Shown here one piece after another: positions 7,519-15,378 of a stretch of DNA of 64,000 nucleotides. This DNA is from UBA6912 sp963792895 (GTDB taxonomy: Bacteria; Actinomycetota; Acidimicrobiia; Spongiisociales; UBA5794). Location: assembly GCA_963792895.1 (NCBI GenBank), contig CAWBYA010000004.1, positions 372,001 to 436,000 on the forward strand, given 5' to 3'. Each line of letters opens with the position of its first letter. The first letter of the stretch is position 1. The notes under the pieces are model-generated. The model searched no databases, was not told where the DNA came from, and saw only the letters and a list, made by a program, of their open reading frames with translations. The translations under genes and the position numbers were made by a program.

Positions 7519-7970
7519 GCACCTACGACGAGTTCGATCAGTCGCCGGCGGATCTCGTCGAGTTCGCCCACGAGAGCGAGCGGCAATTCGCCAAGCTCCT
7601 CGATTTCTACGACGTTGCGTGGGACTACGAGCCGCGTGAGTTTGCCGTCGCTTGGGATGCCGCGGGCGAACCCACCAAGTACTTCCGTCCGGACTTCTAT
7701 CTGCCGGACGAGGACATGTTCATCGAGATCACGACCATGCACCAGAAGCTCGTGACCAAGAAGAACAAGAAGGTCAAGCTGCTGCGAGAGCTATACCCGG
7801 ACGTGCGGTGCAAGATCTTCTACCAGCGCGACTACCTCAACCTCCTGGTCAAGTACGAACTCGACGAAATCGTCGACCAGGAGTTGCCCGCCGCTCCAAC
7901 CCGGATCCCCGGCCCGCCTCTGGTGATCGATCTCGGCGAGGAGCAGAGCGACGGCGCCGCGGCCGGTTGA
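7515..7970 (+). CDS. PD-(D/E)XK-like conserved protein with apparent CTG start
   Basis: A 151-residue protein, read from a CTG at 7515 that overlaps the merR stop (CTGA). GGAGG at 7500-7504 is 10 bases upstream. There is no ATG, GTG or TTG in frame between the upstream in-frame stop at 7482 and an ATG at 7716, and starting at 7716 would delete conserved sequence. The middle has FRPDFYLP, then MFIEITTM, then LVTKKNKKVKLLRELYP, arranged like the D-(E/D)xK sites of restriction-like nucleases and seen in a conserved actinobacterial family near hpt, merR or gcvT. Nuclease activity is inferred, not known. Confidence 0.75.
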   Translation: MSTYDEFDQSPADLVEFAHESERQFAKLLDFYDVAWDYEPREFAVAWDAAGEPTKYFRPDFYLPDEDMFIEITTMHQKLVTKKNKKVKLLRELYPDVRCKIFYQRDYLNLLVKYELDEIVDQELPAAPTRIPGPPLVIDLGEEQSDGAAAG

Positions 7971-8056
7971 CCGCTCGCCGCCGGGCTTCCGGGGTCGCCT
8001 AGGCTGACCGCATTGTGACCCAGGGCGCCCGTGGCGCGCCCTCACAGGAGGAGCCG

Positions 8057-9103
8057 ATGCCCGAGACACCACTGCGCACAGTGCACGAGTCGCTCGGTGC
8101 CCGTTTCACGGACTTCGCCGGGTGGGAGATGCCGCTCCAATACGAGGGCGTCGTTGCCGAGCACATGGCGGTGCGGTCTTCAGTCGGCGTGTTCGACGTG
8201 TCGCATCTTGGACGGGTGCGGATCGACGGCCCGGGTGCCACAGACCTGATTCGCAGCCAGCTCTGCAACGACGTCGCAAAGGTCTCGCCCGGACGCGCCC
8301 AGTACACGATGGCGCTCAACGAGTCCGGTGGGGTCGTGGACGACATCATCGTATGGCGGCTCGCCGAGGACGGCTATTGGGTGCTGCCCAACGGCGCCAA
8401 CTTCGACGAGATCGTGGGCCGGTTCGTTGCGGGAGCCGGGCTCGACGTGACGGTCGAGCCGGTGCGCAGCAACACGGTGCTCGTCGCCGTGCAAGGCCCT
8501 GAGGCGCCGGAGGTCGTTGACGCAGTGCTCGGCGCATCACCCGGCCGGTTCCGCGTCGTCCAGGGAGTCTTTGCCGGAGGTCCGTATTGGGCCGCCGGCA
8601 CGGGGTACACCGGGGAGAAGGGTGCCGAGATCGCAGTGCCCGCGTATGCGGGTGAGCGGCTGCTGCGGAGCCTCGTAGGAGCAGGGGCTGTGCCGTGCGG
8701 GCTCGGGGCGCGCGATACGCTCCGTCTCGAGATGGGGTACCCCCTCTGGGGCCAGGACCTGGACGAGTACACAAGTCCGCTCGAGGCCGGTTTGGACTGG
8801 GTGGTCGACTGGGATCACGAGTTCATCGGGCGCGAGGCTCTCGAGCGGCAGCGGGAAGACGGGATCGGCAAAGAACTCGTCGCATTTCGGCTCGAGGGAC
8901 GTCGGATTCCGAGGCCGGGATACGATCTGAAGGTGGGATCCGCTCTCGGAGCCGTGGCGAGCGGCAACTTCAGCCCCGTCTTGGGCTGTGGGATCGGAAT
9001 GGGTTACGTGGCTCCGCCCACGGACGCCGGCGAGGTCGAAGTGGACATCCGGGGGTCGTGGCACTCTGCTGAGCGGGTGACGCCGCCATTCATCGCGGTT
9101 TGA
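8057..9103 (+). CDS. gcvT: Aminomethyltransferase, glycine cleavage T protein
   Basis: A 348-residue folate-dependent T protein that moves the methylene carbon from the H-protein-bound aminomethyl group to tetrahydrofolate. Typical features are HESLGARFTDFAGWEMPLQY at the N-terminus, HMAVRSSVGVFDVSHLGR, and GTGYTGEKGAEI in the middle with the C-terminal barrel after residue 270. The ATG at 8057 follows AGGAGGAG by 3 bases; a GTG at 8015 is longer but lacks homology. TAGGCT at 8000-8005 is a likely -10 box. No glycine riboswitch is seen upstream. Confidence 0.93.
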   Translation: MPETPLRTVHESLGARFTDFAGWEMPLQYEGVVAEHMAVRSSVGVFDVSHLGRVRIDGPGATDLIRSQLCNDVAKVSPGRAQYTMALNESGGVVDDIIVWRLAEDGYWVLPNGANFDEIVGRFVAGAGLDVTVEPVRSNTVLVAVQGPEAPEVVDAVLGASPGRFRVVQGVFAGGPYWAAGTGYTGEKGAEIAVPAYAGERLLRSLVGAGAVPCGLGARDTLRLEMGYPLWGQDLDEYTSPLEAGLDWVVDWDHEFIGREALERQREDGIGKELVAFRLEGRRIPRPGYDLKVGSALGAVASGNFSPVLGCGIGMGYVAPPTDAGEVEVDIRGSWHSAERVTPPFIAV

Positions 9104-9184
9104 GCCGGCGGTGGCTGGAACGACGGTGCTGTGACGGTGTGTACCCTGCGCCCCGATGGCTACGTGGCGAGGAGACCGGTGCAG

Positions 9185-9925
9185 ATGAGGGTCATCTTTG
9201 GTGTGGACGTTGGGGGGAGCGGCGTCAAGGGCGCCCCGGTGGACGTTGACGCCGGTGACCTGACGCGGAAGCGGACCCGAATCCCGACCCCCCAGCCCTC
9301 GACTCCGGACGCGGTGTTCGACGTCATCGAGGAACTCGTTGCGGGCGAGGATTGGAAAGGACCGCTCGGAGTGGCCATCCCGACCGTGGTGGTCGATGGA
9401 GTGGCTCGCAGCGCGGCCAACATCGACCAATCGTGGATCGGGACCGATGTGCGCAGCGCGCTGGCGTCGCGCTGCGGCCGACCCGTCGTGGTGTTGAACG
9501 ACGCAGATGCTGCGGGGGTGGCGGAGATGCGTTTCGGGGCCGGCCGCGGTCGCACAGGTGTCGTGATCATGCTGACCTTCGGCACCGGCGTTGGCAGCGC
9601 CGTGTTCGTCGACGGGAGGGTCGTTCCGAATACTGAGTTCGGGCACCTGGAGTTCATGGGCCGCGACGCCGAACTATCGACGGCCGCGCGGCTGGTAGAG
9701 GACGACGACATGTCGATCGCCACGTGGGCGGGTCACGTCCGCAACTACCTCGATGGTCTCGTCCGTGTCTTCACCCCTCAACTCATCATCTTCGGCGGTG
9801 GCATCTCCAAGAGGTTCGACGACTTCGCACACCTGATCGAAGTCGGATGCGAGGTGGTGCCTGCGGAACTGCGCAATCAAGCCGGGATCGTCGGGGCGGC
9901 GCTCGCCGCTGCGGCACTCGAATGA
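9185..9925 (+). CDS. ppgK: Polyphosphate glucokinase (ROK family)
   Basis: A 246-residue ROK kinase. It begins MRVIFGVDVGGSGVKGAPVD (phosphate loop) and contains LNDADAAG, LTFGTGVGSAVFVDG and NTEFGHLEF. These are hallmarks of actinobacterial strictly or largely polyphosphate-dependent glucokinases making glucose-6-phosphate. Start is ambiguous between GTG 9179 and ATG 9185; GAGGAG ends at 9174, and the ATG gives the usual N-terminus. TACCCT at 9142-9147 is a candidate -10. The next gene overlaps its stop. Confidence 0.9.
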   Translation: MRVIFGVDVGGSGVKGAPVDVDAGDLTRKRTRIPTPQPSTPDAVFDVIEELVAGEDWKGPLGVAIPTVVVDGVARSAANIDQSWIGTDVRSALASRCGRPVVVLNDADAAGVAEMRFGAGRGRTGVVIMLTFGTGVGSAVFVDGRVVPNTEFGHLEFMGRDAELSTAARLVEDDDMSIATWAGHVRNYLDGLVRVFTPQLIIFGGGISKRFDDFAHLIEVGCEVVPAELRNQAGIVGAALAAAALE

Positions 9926-10752
9926 GAGGCATGCGAATGGAATTCATGACCGGGTCGTTCCCCACCCGCGATGGTGTCACGCTGCTGACGCGGCGCTGGG
10001 AGGTCGAGGCGCCGCGGGGCACGGTCGTCATTGTTCACGGGGCATCCGAGCATCTGGGGAGGTGGGGGCACGTTGCCGAGTTCTTCGGCAATCGGGGATT
10101 CGAAGTGTTTGCCTACGACCAGCGGGGGCACGGCGGTTCCGGAGGCCACCGCATCCACGTCGACAGGTTCGAAGACTATGTCGACGATTTCGCCGAGATC
10201 GTAGAGCACGTCCGTGCCGACCGGCCTCTGATCGTCTACGCGCACTCGATGGGCGGTCTGGTCGCGACGGCGTACGCCGAGTCGATGTACGAACAGCCCG
10301 ACCTGTTCGTGCTGTCGGCACCGGCGCTGATGGCGAACGCGCCGGCCCCGCTCCGCACTGCCGCGCGCATACTGAGTCGTGTGGCCCCCGGCCTTCGCCT
10401 GAAGGCGCCGATCAAGGGCGAGCAGCTCTCTCGCGACACAGCGGTCGGCGAGGCATACATGGCGGATCCCCTCGTTCACCTGGAAGGGACCGCACGCTGG
10501 GGCGCCGAGTTCATCGGCGCCATGGACCGGGCGCGTGCTGACGTCGGTCAGATTCGCGTGCCGACCCTCGTGATCCATGGTGGCGACGACACGATCGTTC
10601 CTCCCGCCGCATCGGCGCCGCTCGCCGGTGTCGACGGTATCGACCGTCGGGTCTTCCCCGGATTGCGACACGAGATGCACAACGAGATGGAGGGCCGCGA
10701 GGTACTCGAATTCGTCGGCGGGTGGATCGACGACCGGCTCAAAGAGCTGTGA
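9922..10752 (+). CDS. Alpha/beta hydrolase, monoacylglycerol-lipase type
   Basis: A 276-residue serine hydrolase with VIVHGASEHLGRW (oxyanion HG), YDQRGHGGSGG, the nucleophile elbow AHSMGGL, and late LVIHGGDDTIVP (Asp) and LRHEMHNE (His). The pattern matches monoglyceride lipases/lysophospholipases. ATG at 9922 overlaps the ppgK stop (ATGA); internal ATGs at 9931, 9937 and 9946 are alternatives and no clear Shine-Dalgarno decides. It converges on the adenosine deaminase gene with a 14-base overlap of the two 3' ends. Confidence 0.85.
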   Translation: MRGMRMEFMTGSFPTRDGVTLLTRRWEVEAPRGTVVIVHGASEHLGRWGHVAEFFGNRGFEVFAYDQRGHGGSGGHRIHVDRFEDYVDDFAEIVEHVRADRPLIVYAHSMGGLVATAYAESMYEQPDLFVLSAPALMANAPAPLRTAARILSRVAPGLRLKAPIKGEQLSRDTAVGEAYMADPLVHLEGTARWGAEFIGAMDRARADVGQIRVPTLVIHGGDDTIVPPAASAPLAGVDGIDRRVFPGLRHEMHNEMEGREVLEFVGGWIDDRLKEL

Positions 10753-11803
10753 CGGCCTGCGCGTAGGCCGGGCGCACGACCTCGTCTCGGATGCGGCGTC
10801 GTACGGTCCAATCGCCGAAACCCGCCTCGAGTGCCGCAACGGTGACTTGCTCGAGGTCGGCGATGGTGAAGCCGTGGTGCTCCACCGCCAGCGCGAACTC
10901 GTCGGTCATCGTGACGTCGCTCATCAGGCGGTTGTCGGTGTTGAGGGTCACGACGAACCCGCCTCGGTGCAGCGCACCGAGCGGGTGCTCTGCCGCTGTT
11001 GCCGCGATACCGGTGTGCAGGTTTGACGTTGGGCACACCTCGAGTGGGACCCGATGATCTCGAATGGTGCGCGCAAGCTGTCCAAAGGCGACGATCTCGC
11101 CATTGCGTACGACGGTGTCTTCGATGATGCGCACGCCGTGGCCGATCCGCTGCGCATGACATCGACCGTAGGCACGCCAGATGCTCTGAGGACCGTCCCC
11201 CTCGCCGGCGTGCAGCGTCAAGCCCAGCCCAGCCTCCCGAATGAGCCGGCACTCTGCGAGGTGTGCATCTGGTGGGTTGCCCTTCTCCGGTCCGGACAGG
11301 TCGAATGCGACGACGCCGTCGTGGAGGAAGTGCACGGCCGCTCGCGCGACCGAGTCGGCGTCCCGCTCCTGGCGCAGGGCGTCGATGATCACCCCATACT
11401 CGACGCCTGTATCCCGGCGTCCCCGGCGCATCCCGTCGAGGACTGCCTCGATGACATCCTCGAGCGAAAGCCCGTTGCGGGTGTGGAGCGCGGGCGCAAA
11501 CCGGATCTCGGCGTATTTCACGCGCTGGCTCGCGTGGTCGGTCAGGCACTCGTAGGCGATTCGAGAGAGCGCTTCCGGGGTCTGCATGACCGCAATGGTG
11601 TGATCGAACGCTCGGAGGTATGTCTCGAGAGAGCCCGACTTGCCTTGATGGAACCAGCGACGCAGGTCGTCCGGATCGTTCGACGGTAAACCTGTGTAGC
11701 CGTGGTCGTCGGCCAGGTCGAGCATCGTGTCCACGCGCAACCCGCCGTCGAGGTGGTCGTGGAGCACGGCCTTGGGGAGGGAGGAGAGGAAGCCGCTATC
11801 CAT
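10739..11803 (-). CDS. add: Adenosine deaminase
   Basis: A 354-residue zinc amidohydrolase converting adenosine to inosine. Zinc ligands H15 and H17 in VLHDHLDGG, then HAGEG, RIGHG and TLNTDNRLMS follow in family order; the NTDN variant of the usual NTDD is also what I recall in actinobacterial Add. With hpt in the same window it supplies purine salvage. The ATG at 11803 sits 6 bases after a TAACCT box on the minus strand, so the message is predicted leaderless. Confidence 0.92.
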   Translation of the reverse strand: MDSGFLSSLPKAVLHDHLDGGLRVDTMLDLADDHGYTGLPSNDPDDLRRWFHQGKSGSLETYLRAFDHTIAVMQTPEALSRIAYECLTDHASQRVKYAEIRFAPALHTRNGLSLEDVIEAVLDGMRRGRRDTGVEYGVIIDALRQERDADSVARAAVHFLHDGVVAFDLSGPEKGNPPDAHLAECRLIREAGLGLTLHAGEGDGPQSIWRAYGRCHAQRIGHGVRIIEDTVVRNGEIVAFGQLARTIRDHRVPLEVCPTSNLHTGIAATAAEHPLGALHRGGFVVTLNTDNRLMSDVTMTDEFALAVEHHGFTIADLEQVTVAALEAGFGDWTVRRRIRDEVVRPAYAQAVTAL

Positions 11804-11809
11804 GGACGG

Positions 11810-11815
11810 AGGTTA
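11810..11815 (-). promoter_or_regulatory. -10 box of leaderless add
   Basis: TAACCT on the minus strand, then CCGTCC and the ATG at 11803. Confidence 0.6.
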
Positions 11816-11957
11816 GTGCCGCGACGAGCATCTCCACGGACTCGAGGCGCCATACGTGATGGTGGTTTGCTCGTACATCTCCGTCCGCGCAGGGTCCGTC
11901 GGAACATGCGACGCGTGTCCGGGTCCCGAGAATCCGGCCGATCGGTCGCCGGCGGGG

Positions 11958-11963
11958 TACGCT
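11958..11963 (+). promoter_or_regulatory. -10 box of leaderless AI-2E transporter gene
   Basis: TACGCT followed by six bases and the GTG at 11970. Confidence 0.6.
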
Positions 11964-11969
11964 CCCGCC

Positions 11970-13145
11970 GTGGATCAGAACGACCCTCTCGAGCGTGGCT
12001 CCCGGGGGCTCTTTGCCGCCTCGCACGGCATGCCGCCCTGGGTGCCCCGCCTGTTGCTCCAGATCACCGCGATCGTGGTGCTCTTGTGGGCTGCATATCA
12101 GGTGGGGCGTGCGTTGCGGGGTTTCCTCATCCTCGTCCTCATCTCGCTCTTCCTCTCCGTCGCGCTCGAGCCCGCAGTTGCGTACCTTGCGAAACGCGGG
12201 TGGCGCAGAGGAATTGCGACGGGAGTGATCTTCGTCGTGTCGGTGCAGCTCACCATGCTCGCCGTTGCCCTGATGGTGCCGCTCGTCGTGGACCAGACGA
12301 GGAAGCTCATCAGTTCGGTCCCCGGCTACGTGACGCAGATCAACGACTTCCTCGGCCGGTTCGACATCACCTTGTCCCGCTCGCGGATCGTCGACTCGAT
12401 CACGACGATCGACACCTCGATCCAGGGCCTGGCGAACGACCTCGGTGGGACCATCCTCGGCGTGGGTTCTCGCCTGGTCAACACCGTGTTCCAGATCCTG
12501 ACGATTGCGTTGTTCACCTTCTACTTCACCGCCGATGCCCCACGGGTGCGCCGCGCCGTTCTCCGCTTGTTCCCTCCGGATCGCCAACGGGTCCTGCTGC
12601 GAGTGCAGGAGATTGCGATCGAGAAGACGGGCGCCTACATCTACTCACGAGCCCTCCTGGCGGCCGTCGCAGCCCTTGCAACGTGGGTTGCGCTGCGAGT
12701 GATCGGTGTCCCGTTCGCCGAGCCGCTTGCATTGTGGGTCGGTGTGCTCTCACAGTTCGTGCCCGTGGTCGGCACCTACCTCGGCGGCGTGCTTCCCGTG
12801 CTCATCGCGCTGCTGGAAAGCCCTGCAGCTGCCCTCTGGGTGCTCGTGTTCATCGTGCTCTACCAGCAGTTCGAGAACTACATCGTGAGCCCGCGGATCA
12901 CCGAGAGAACGATGTCGCTGCATCCCGCGATCTCGTTTGGATCGGCCATCATCGGTGCAACCCTCATGGGGGCACCAGGGGCACTCATGGCGTTGCCCGT
13001 GGCCGCAACCGTGCAGGCGTGGATCTCGACGTACATCGACCGCCACGAGGTCATCGAGTCGCATCTGATCGAGGAGCAGCGACTCGGACCAGGTGCACCG
13101 CAAGGGGAGGCGCCACGGCGAGGCGAGCTTTCCGACGAGCCTTGA
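11970..13145 (+). CDS. AI-2E family transporter (PerM/TqsA-like)
   Basis: A 391-residue polytopic membrane protein with about seven to eight hydrophobic helices: two at residues 30-75, one near 80-105, then a soluble amphipathic region (roughly 110-190), and a C-terminal block with the family's PFAEPLALWVGVLSQFVPVVG and YQQFENYIVSPRI stretch. Family members export small molecules or act as ion antiporters; the AI-2 name is historical and substrate is unknown. The GTG start is fixed by the -10 box 6 bases upstream. A charged tail ends the protein. Confidence 0.87.
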   Translation: MDQNDPLERGSRGLFAASHGMPPWVPRLLLQITAIVVLLWAAYQVGRALRGFLILVLISLFLSVALEPAVAYLAKRGWRRGIATGVIFVVSVQLTMLAVALMVPLVVDQTRKLISSVPGYVTQINDFLGRFDITLSRSRIVDSITTIDTSIQGLANDLGGTILGVGSRLVNTVFQILTIALFTFYFTADAPRVRRAVLRLFPPDRQRVLLRVQEIAIEKTGAYIYSRALLAAVAALATWVALRVIGVPFAEPLALWVGVLSQFVPVVGTYLGGVLPVLIALLESPAAALWVLVFIVLYQQFENYIVSPRITERTMSLHPAISFGSAIIGATLMGAPGALMALPVAATVQAWISTYIDRHEVIESHLIEEQRLGPGAPQGEAPRRGELSDEP

Positions 13146-13181
13146 CCTGAGGCGAGGCTCTGGGCGGCAGGCTTTTCACAC

Positions 13182-13230
13182 CACGAGCGAACCGAGGCTC
13201 TCCGGCGACGGTCACATCGCGCCGCTCGTG
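13182..13230. repeat. Inverted repeat between convergent genes
   Basis: CACGAGCG (13182-13189) and CGCTCGTG (13223-13230) are perfect 8-base inverted arms with 33 bases between them, in the 102-base gap between the convergent transporter and PEBP genes. A long-loop bidirectional terminator is possible; no U-run is present. Confidence 0.3.
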
Positions 13231-13247
13231 TCCATGCGCCGGCCGGG

Positions 13248-13877
13248 CTAGGCCATCAAGCGCGGATTCAGCGTGTAAGAGCCCGTGATCGAAGCGCTTG
13301 CGAGCACGTGACCCGTGATCGTGTCGCGCACGTGCGGCCCGGTGAAGGCCCCACTCACCGGGCACGACTCGAGGTCGAGGGCGTAGACAGTGAAGGTGTA
13401 GTGATGGATCCTCGCGTCATTCCACGGCGGACACGGCCCGTCGTATCCGTAGTACCGGCCCTCCATGCCAACGTCGCCCTCGAACCAGCCCGTGTAGTCG
13501 TTGATCCCCTGCCTGCTCCCGTGCGGCCCACGGTCAGGTTCTTTCCCGTGCTCGACGACACCTTCGGCGAATTCCCCCGCATCGATGCGCCGGCAGTCGG
13601 CTGGGAGGTCGACGACGACCCAGTGGAAGAACTCTCCCCGAGGGAGGTCGGCAGGCACTTCACGGTCCGGTTTGTTGACGTCGTCCGGCCGCGTCGGGGC
13701 GTCGTCGTCGCTGCAAATCAGCGCGAACGAGCGGGTGCCCTCCGGCACGTCGGTCCAGGCGAGATGCGGATTCACGTTCGGACCAAAGGTCGCATGCGTG
13801 GATGGGTCGGGCAGACAGAACGCATACTCACCGGGGATCCGTCCTCCGTCGACAAAGCTCGAGCTCGTCAGCTGCAT
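13248..13877 (-). CDS. PEBP family protein (YbhB/YbcL type)
   Basis: A 209-residue phosphatidylethanolamine-binding-protein fold. Key segments are SFVDGGRIPGEYAF, NPHLAWTDVPEGTRSFALIC, SDDDAPTRP, FFHWVVVDLPA and YYGYDGPCPPW followed by HHYTFTVYALD, the ligand-pocket set of bacterial YbhB. No signal peptide. The ATG at 13877 has GGAGGTGACC immediately upstream on the minus strand, preferred over a longer start at 13943. Ligand and role are unknown; a kinase-inhibitor annotation would be by analogy only. Confidence 0.85.
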   Translation of the reverse strand: MQLTSSSFVDGGRIPGEYAFCLPDPSTHATFGPNVNPHLAWTDVPEGTRSFALICSDDDAPTRPDDVNKPDREVPADLPRGEFFHWVVVDLPADCRRIDAGEFAEGVVEHGKEPDRGPHGSRQGINDYTGWFEGDVGMEGRYYGYDGPCPPWNDARIHHYTFTVYALDLESCPVSGAFTGPHVRDTITGHVLASASITGSYTLNPRLMA

Positions 13878-14004
13878 CTGGTCACCTCCAGTCCCGAGGC
13901 TAGTGCCCTGCCGACCGGGGTCGGCGAGGTCGGAGTCCGGCACGGTGATGGCGAGCGTCTGCGTTCATCAGCGGTCCCGGCCGTGCCTGTGCGAGACTTG
14001 TCCC

Positions 14005-14553
14005 ATGGTGGAGAGCCTCGCAGGCAAATTGCTCGTTGCCACACCCGAGCTGTTGGATCCGAACTTCGTGCGAACCGTTGTACTGGTCGTTGAGCACGAC
14101 GACGTCGAGGGCGTCCTCGGCATCGTCTTGAACCGGCCGACCGACGAGTCGGTCGCCGACTACCTCCCGGAATGGGCCCCGTTCGCAACGCCACCGGTCG
14201 TGCACGTCGGGGGACCAGTGACGCCTGAGGTTGCCATCGGGGTGGTCGATACACCCGGCGAGCCCCCCGAGCAGTGGTCACCGGTGGTTGCCGACATCGG
14301 CCTCATCGACCTGAGCACGCCTCCCGCCGTCGTCGGTGGCGTCCTGCGGGCACGGGTCTACGCAGGGTATGCGGGATGGGTCGCCGGCCAGATCGAGGCC
14401 GAGCTGATGCTCCGGTCATGGTTCGTCGTCGATGCGGAGCCGGGGGATGTGTTCTGCGTAGATCCGCTCGGATTGTGGCGAACCGTGTTGCGCCGGCAGC
14501 CCGGGCCGCTCGCGTGGTACGCCGACTTCCCACCGGACCCGGCCCTCAACTGA
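14005..14553 (+). CDS. YqgE/AlgH family protein
   Basis: A 182-residue protein beginning SLAGKLLVATPELLDPNFVRTV, with VVLVVEHDDVEGVLGIVLNRPT, the family core, and VHVGGPV. The family (UPF0301/AlgH) is widespread with no settled biochemical role. The start at 14005 is 6 bases after GAGACT, a weak match to the leaderless -10 pattern seen elsewhere here. RNase HII follows in the same direction. Confidence 0.88.
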   Translation: MVESLAGKLLVATPELLDPNFVRTVVLVVEHDDVEGVLGIVLNRPTDESVADYLPEWAPFATPPVVHVGGPVTPEVAIGVVDTPGEPPEQWSPVVADIGLIDLSTPPAVVGGVLRARVYAGYAGWVAGQIEAELMLRSWFVVDAEPGDVFCVDPLGLWRTVLRRQPGPLAWYADFPPDPALN

Positions 14554-14601
14554 CTGGCCGCATCCTCGCTTCTCTTGCCATGTCGCGTCTCGCAGAGGCT
14601 C

Positions 14602-14607
14602 TAACGT
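14602..14607 (+). promoter_or_regulatory. -10 box of leaderless rnhB
   Basis: TAACGT followed by six bases and the GTG at 14614. Confidence 0.6.
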
Positions 14608-14613
14608 GGGCGA

Positions 14614-15324
14614 GTGGCACAGACGGTCCCAAAACTGCGCAGAGCGATCCGCAACACTGCTCCGAACCTGGCGGTCGAACGGGGGTTGTGGGATCAGGGT
14701 GCTGGGTGCGTCATCGGCGTCGACGAGGTCGGCCGGGGGGCGTGGGCGGGGCCGTTGTCCGTTGGGGCCGCGGTCGTGCCTGCCGACCGGCGGGTCTACA
14801 AGATCCGCGACTCGAAAATGCTCACCGAGGCTGAGCGTGAAGCGCTCTTCGAGCGGATCGCCGCATGGTGCGTTGCGTGGAGTGTCGGTCATGCCAGCCA
14901 CGAAGAGTGCGACGAGCTCGGAATGGCAGACGCACAGCGTCTCGCGGCGGCACGAGCTCTCGATGGTCTCGGCGTCGAGCCGGAGCACGTGCTGATCGAC
15001 GGCAATTGGGATTTCGTTGCCAGAGGACGCACCCACCGGATCGTCCGCGGCGACCGCACGTCGCTGTCGATCTCGGCGGCCTCGATTCTCGCAAAGGTCA
15101 CCCGCGACCGGATGATGCGCGCCGAGTCGGAGCACTTCCCGGCGTATGCGTTCGAGCTCAACAAGGGCTATCCGGGGCCCCGTCACAAGGCTGCGCTCCA
15201 GTACCTCGGTCCTTCGGCGATCCACCGGAGGAGCTGGGCATTCATGGATGGTCTTCCCTGGACCGGCGTACCGCGCGTTGTCCGGCCCGACCCGCAAGGC
15301 ACGCTCTTCGACGAGGGCCGATAG
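14614..15324 (+). CDS. rnhB: Ribonuclease HII
   Basis: A 236-residue enzyme that nicks RNA-DNA hybrids 5' of ribonucleotides. The active site is visible: GVDEVGRG with D37 and E38, the RDSKMLTEAERE helix, VLIDGN with the third acidic residue, and SISAASILAKVTRDRMM. The C-terminus keeps HRRSWAF. The N-terminal 30 residues are longer than in E. coli RnhB. GTG start is set by the TAACGT box. Confidence 0.93.
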   Translation: MAQTVPKLRRAIRNTAPNLAVERGLWDQGAGCVIGVDEVGRGAWAGPLSVGAAVVPADRRVYKIRDSKMLTEAEREALFERIAAWCVAWSVGHASHEECDELGMADAQRLAAARALDGLGVEPEHVLIDGNWDFVARGRTHRIVRGDRTSLSISAASILAKVTRDRMMRAESEHFPAYAFELNKGYPGPRHKAALQYLGPSAIHRRSWAFMDGLPWTGVPRVVRPDPQGTLFDEGR

Positions 15325-15378
15325 GCGCAAGCCGAGAGCCGGACGGATTCACGAGCGCGGGCACCCGCGCGCAGAGAG

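Noticed and set aside
8000..8056. Glycine riboswitch ahead of gcvT
   Set aside because: Only about 50 bases separate the -10 box and the ATG, and no tandem aptamer-like stems are present.
10548..11549. 333-codon minus-strand frame over the adenosine deaminase
   Set aside because: It shadows Add, which has all its metal and catalytic motifs; the product is Arg-rich nonsense.
11702..13150. 482-codon plus-strand frame overlapping the AI-2E transporter gene
   Set aside because: It is a shadow frame of a clear membrane transporter in the other plus frame, Arg/Pro/His-rich and without family similarity; the GC-rich third positions keep other frames open.
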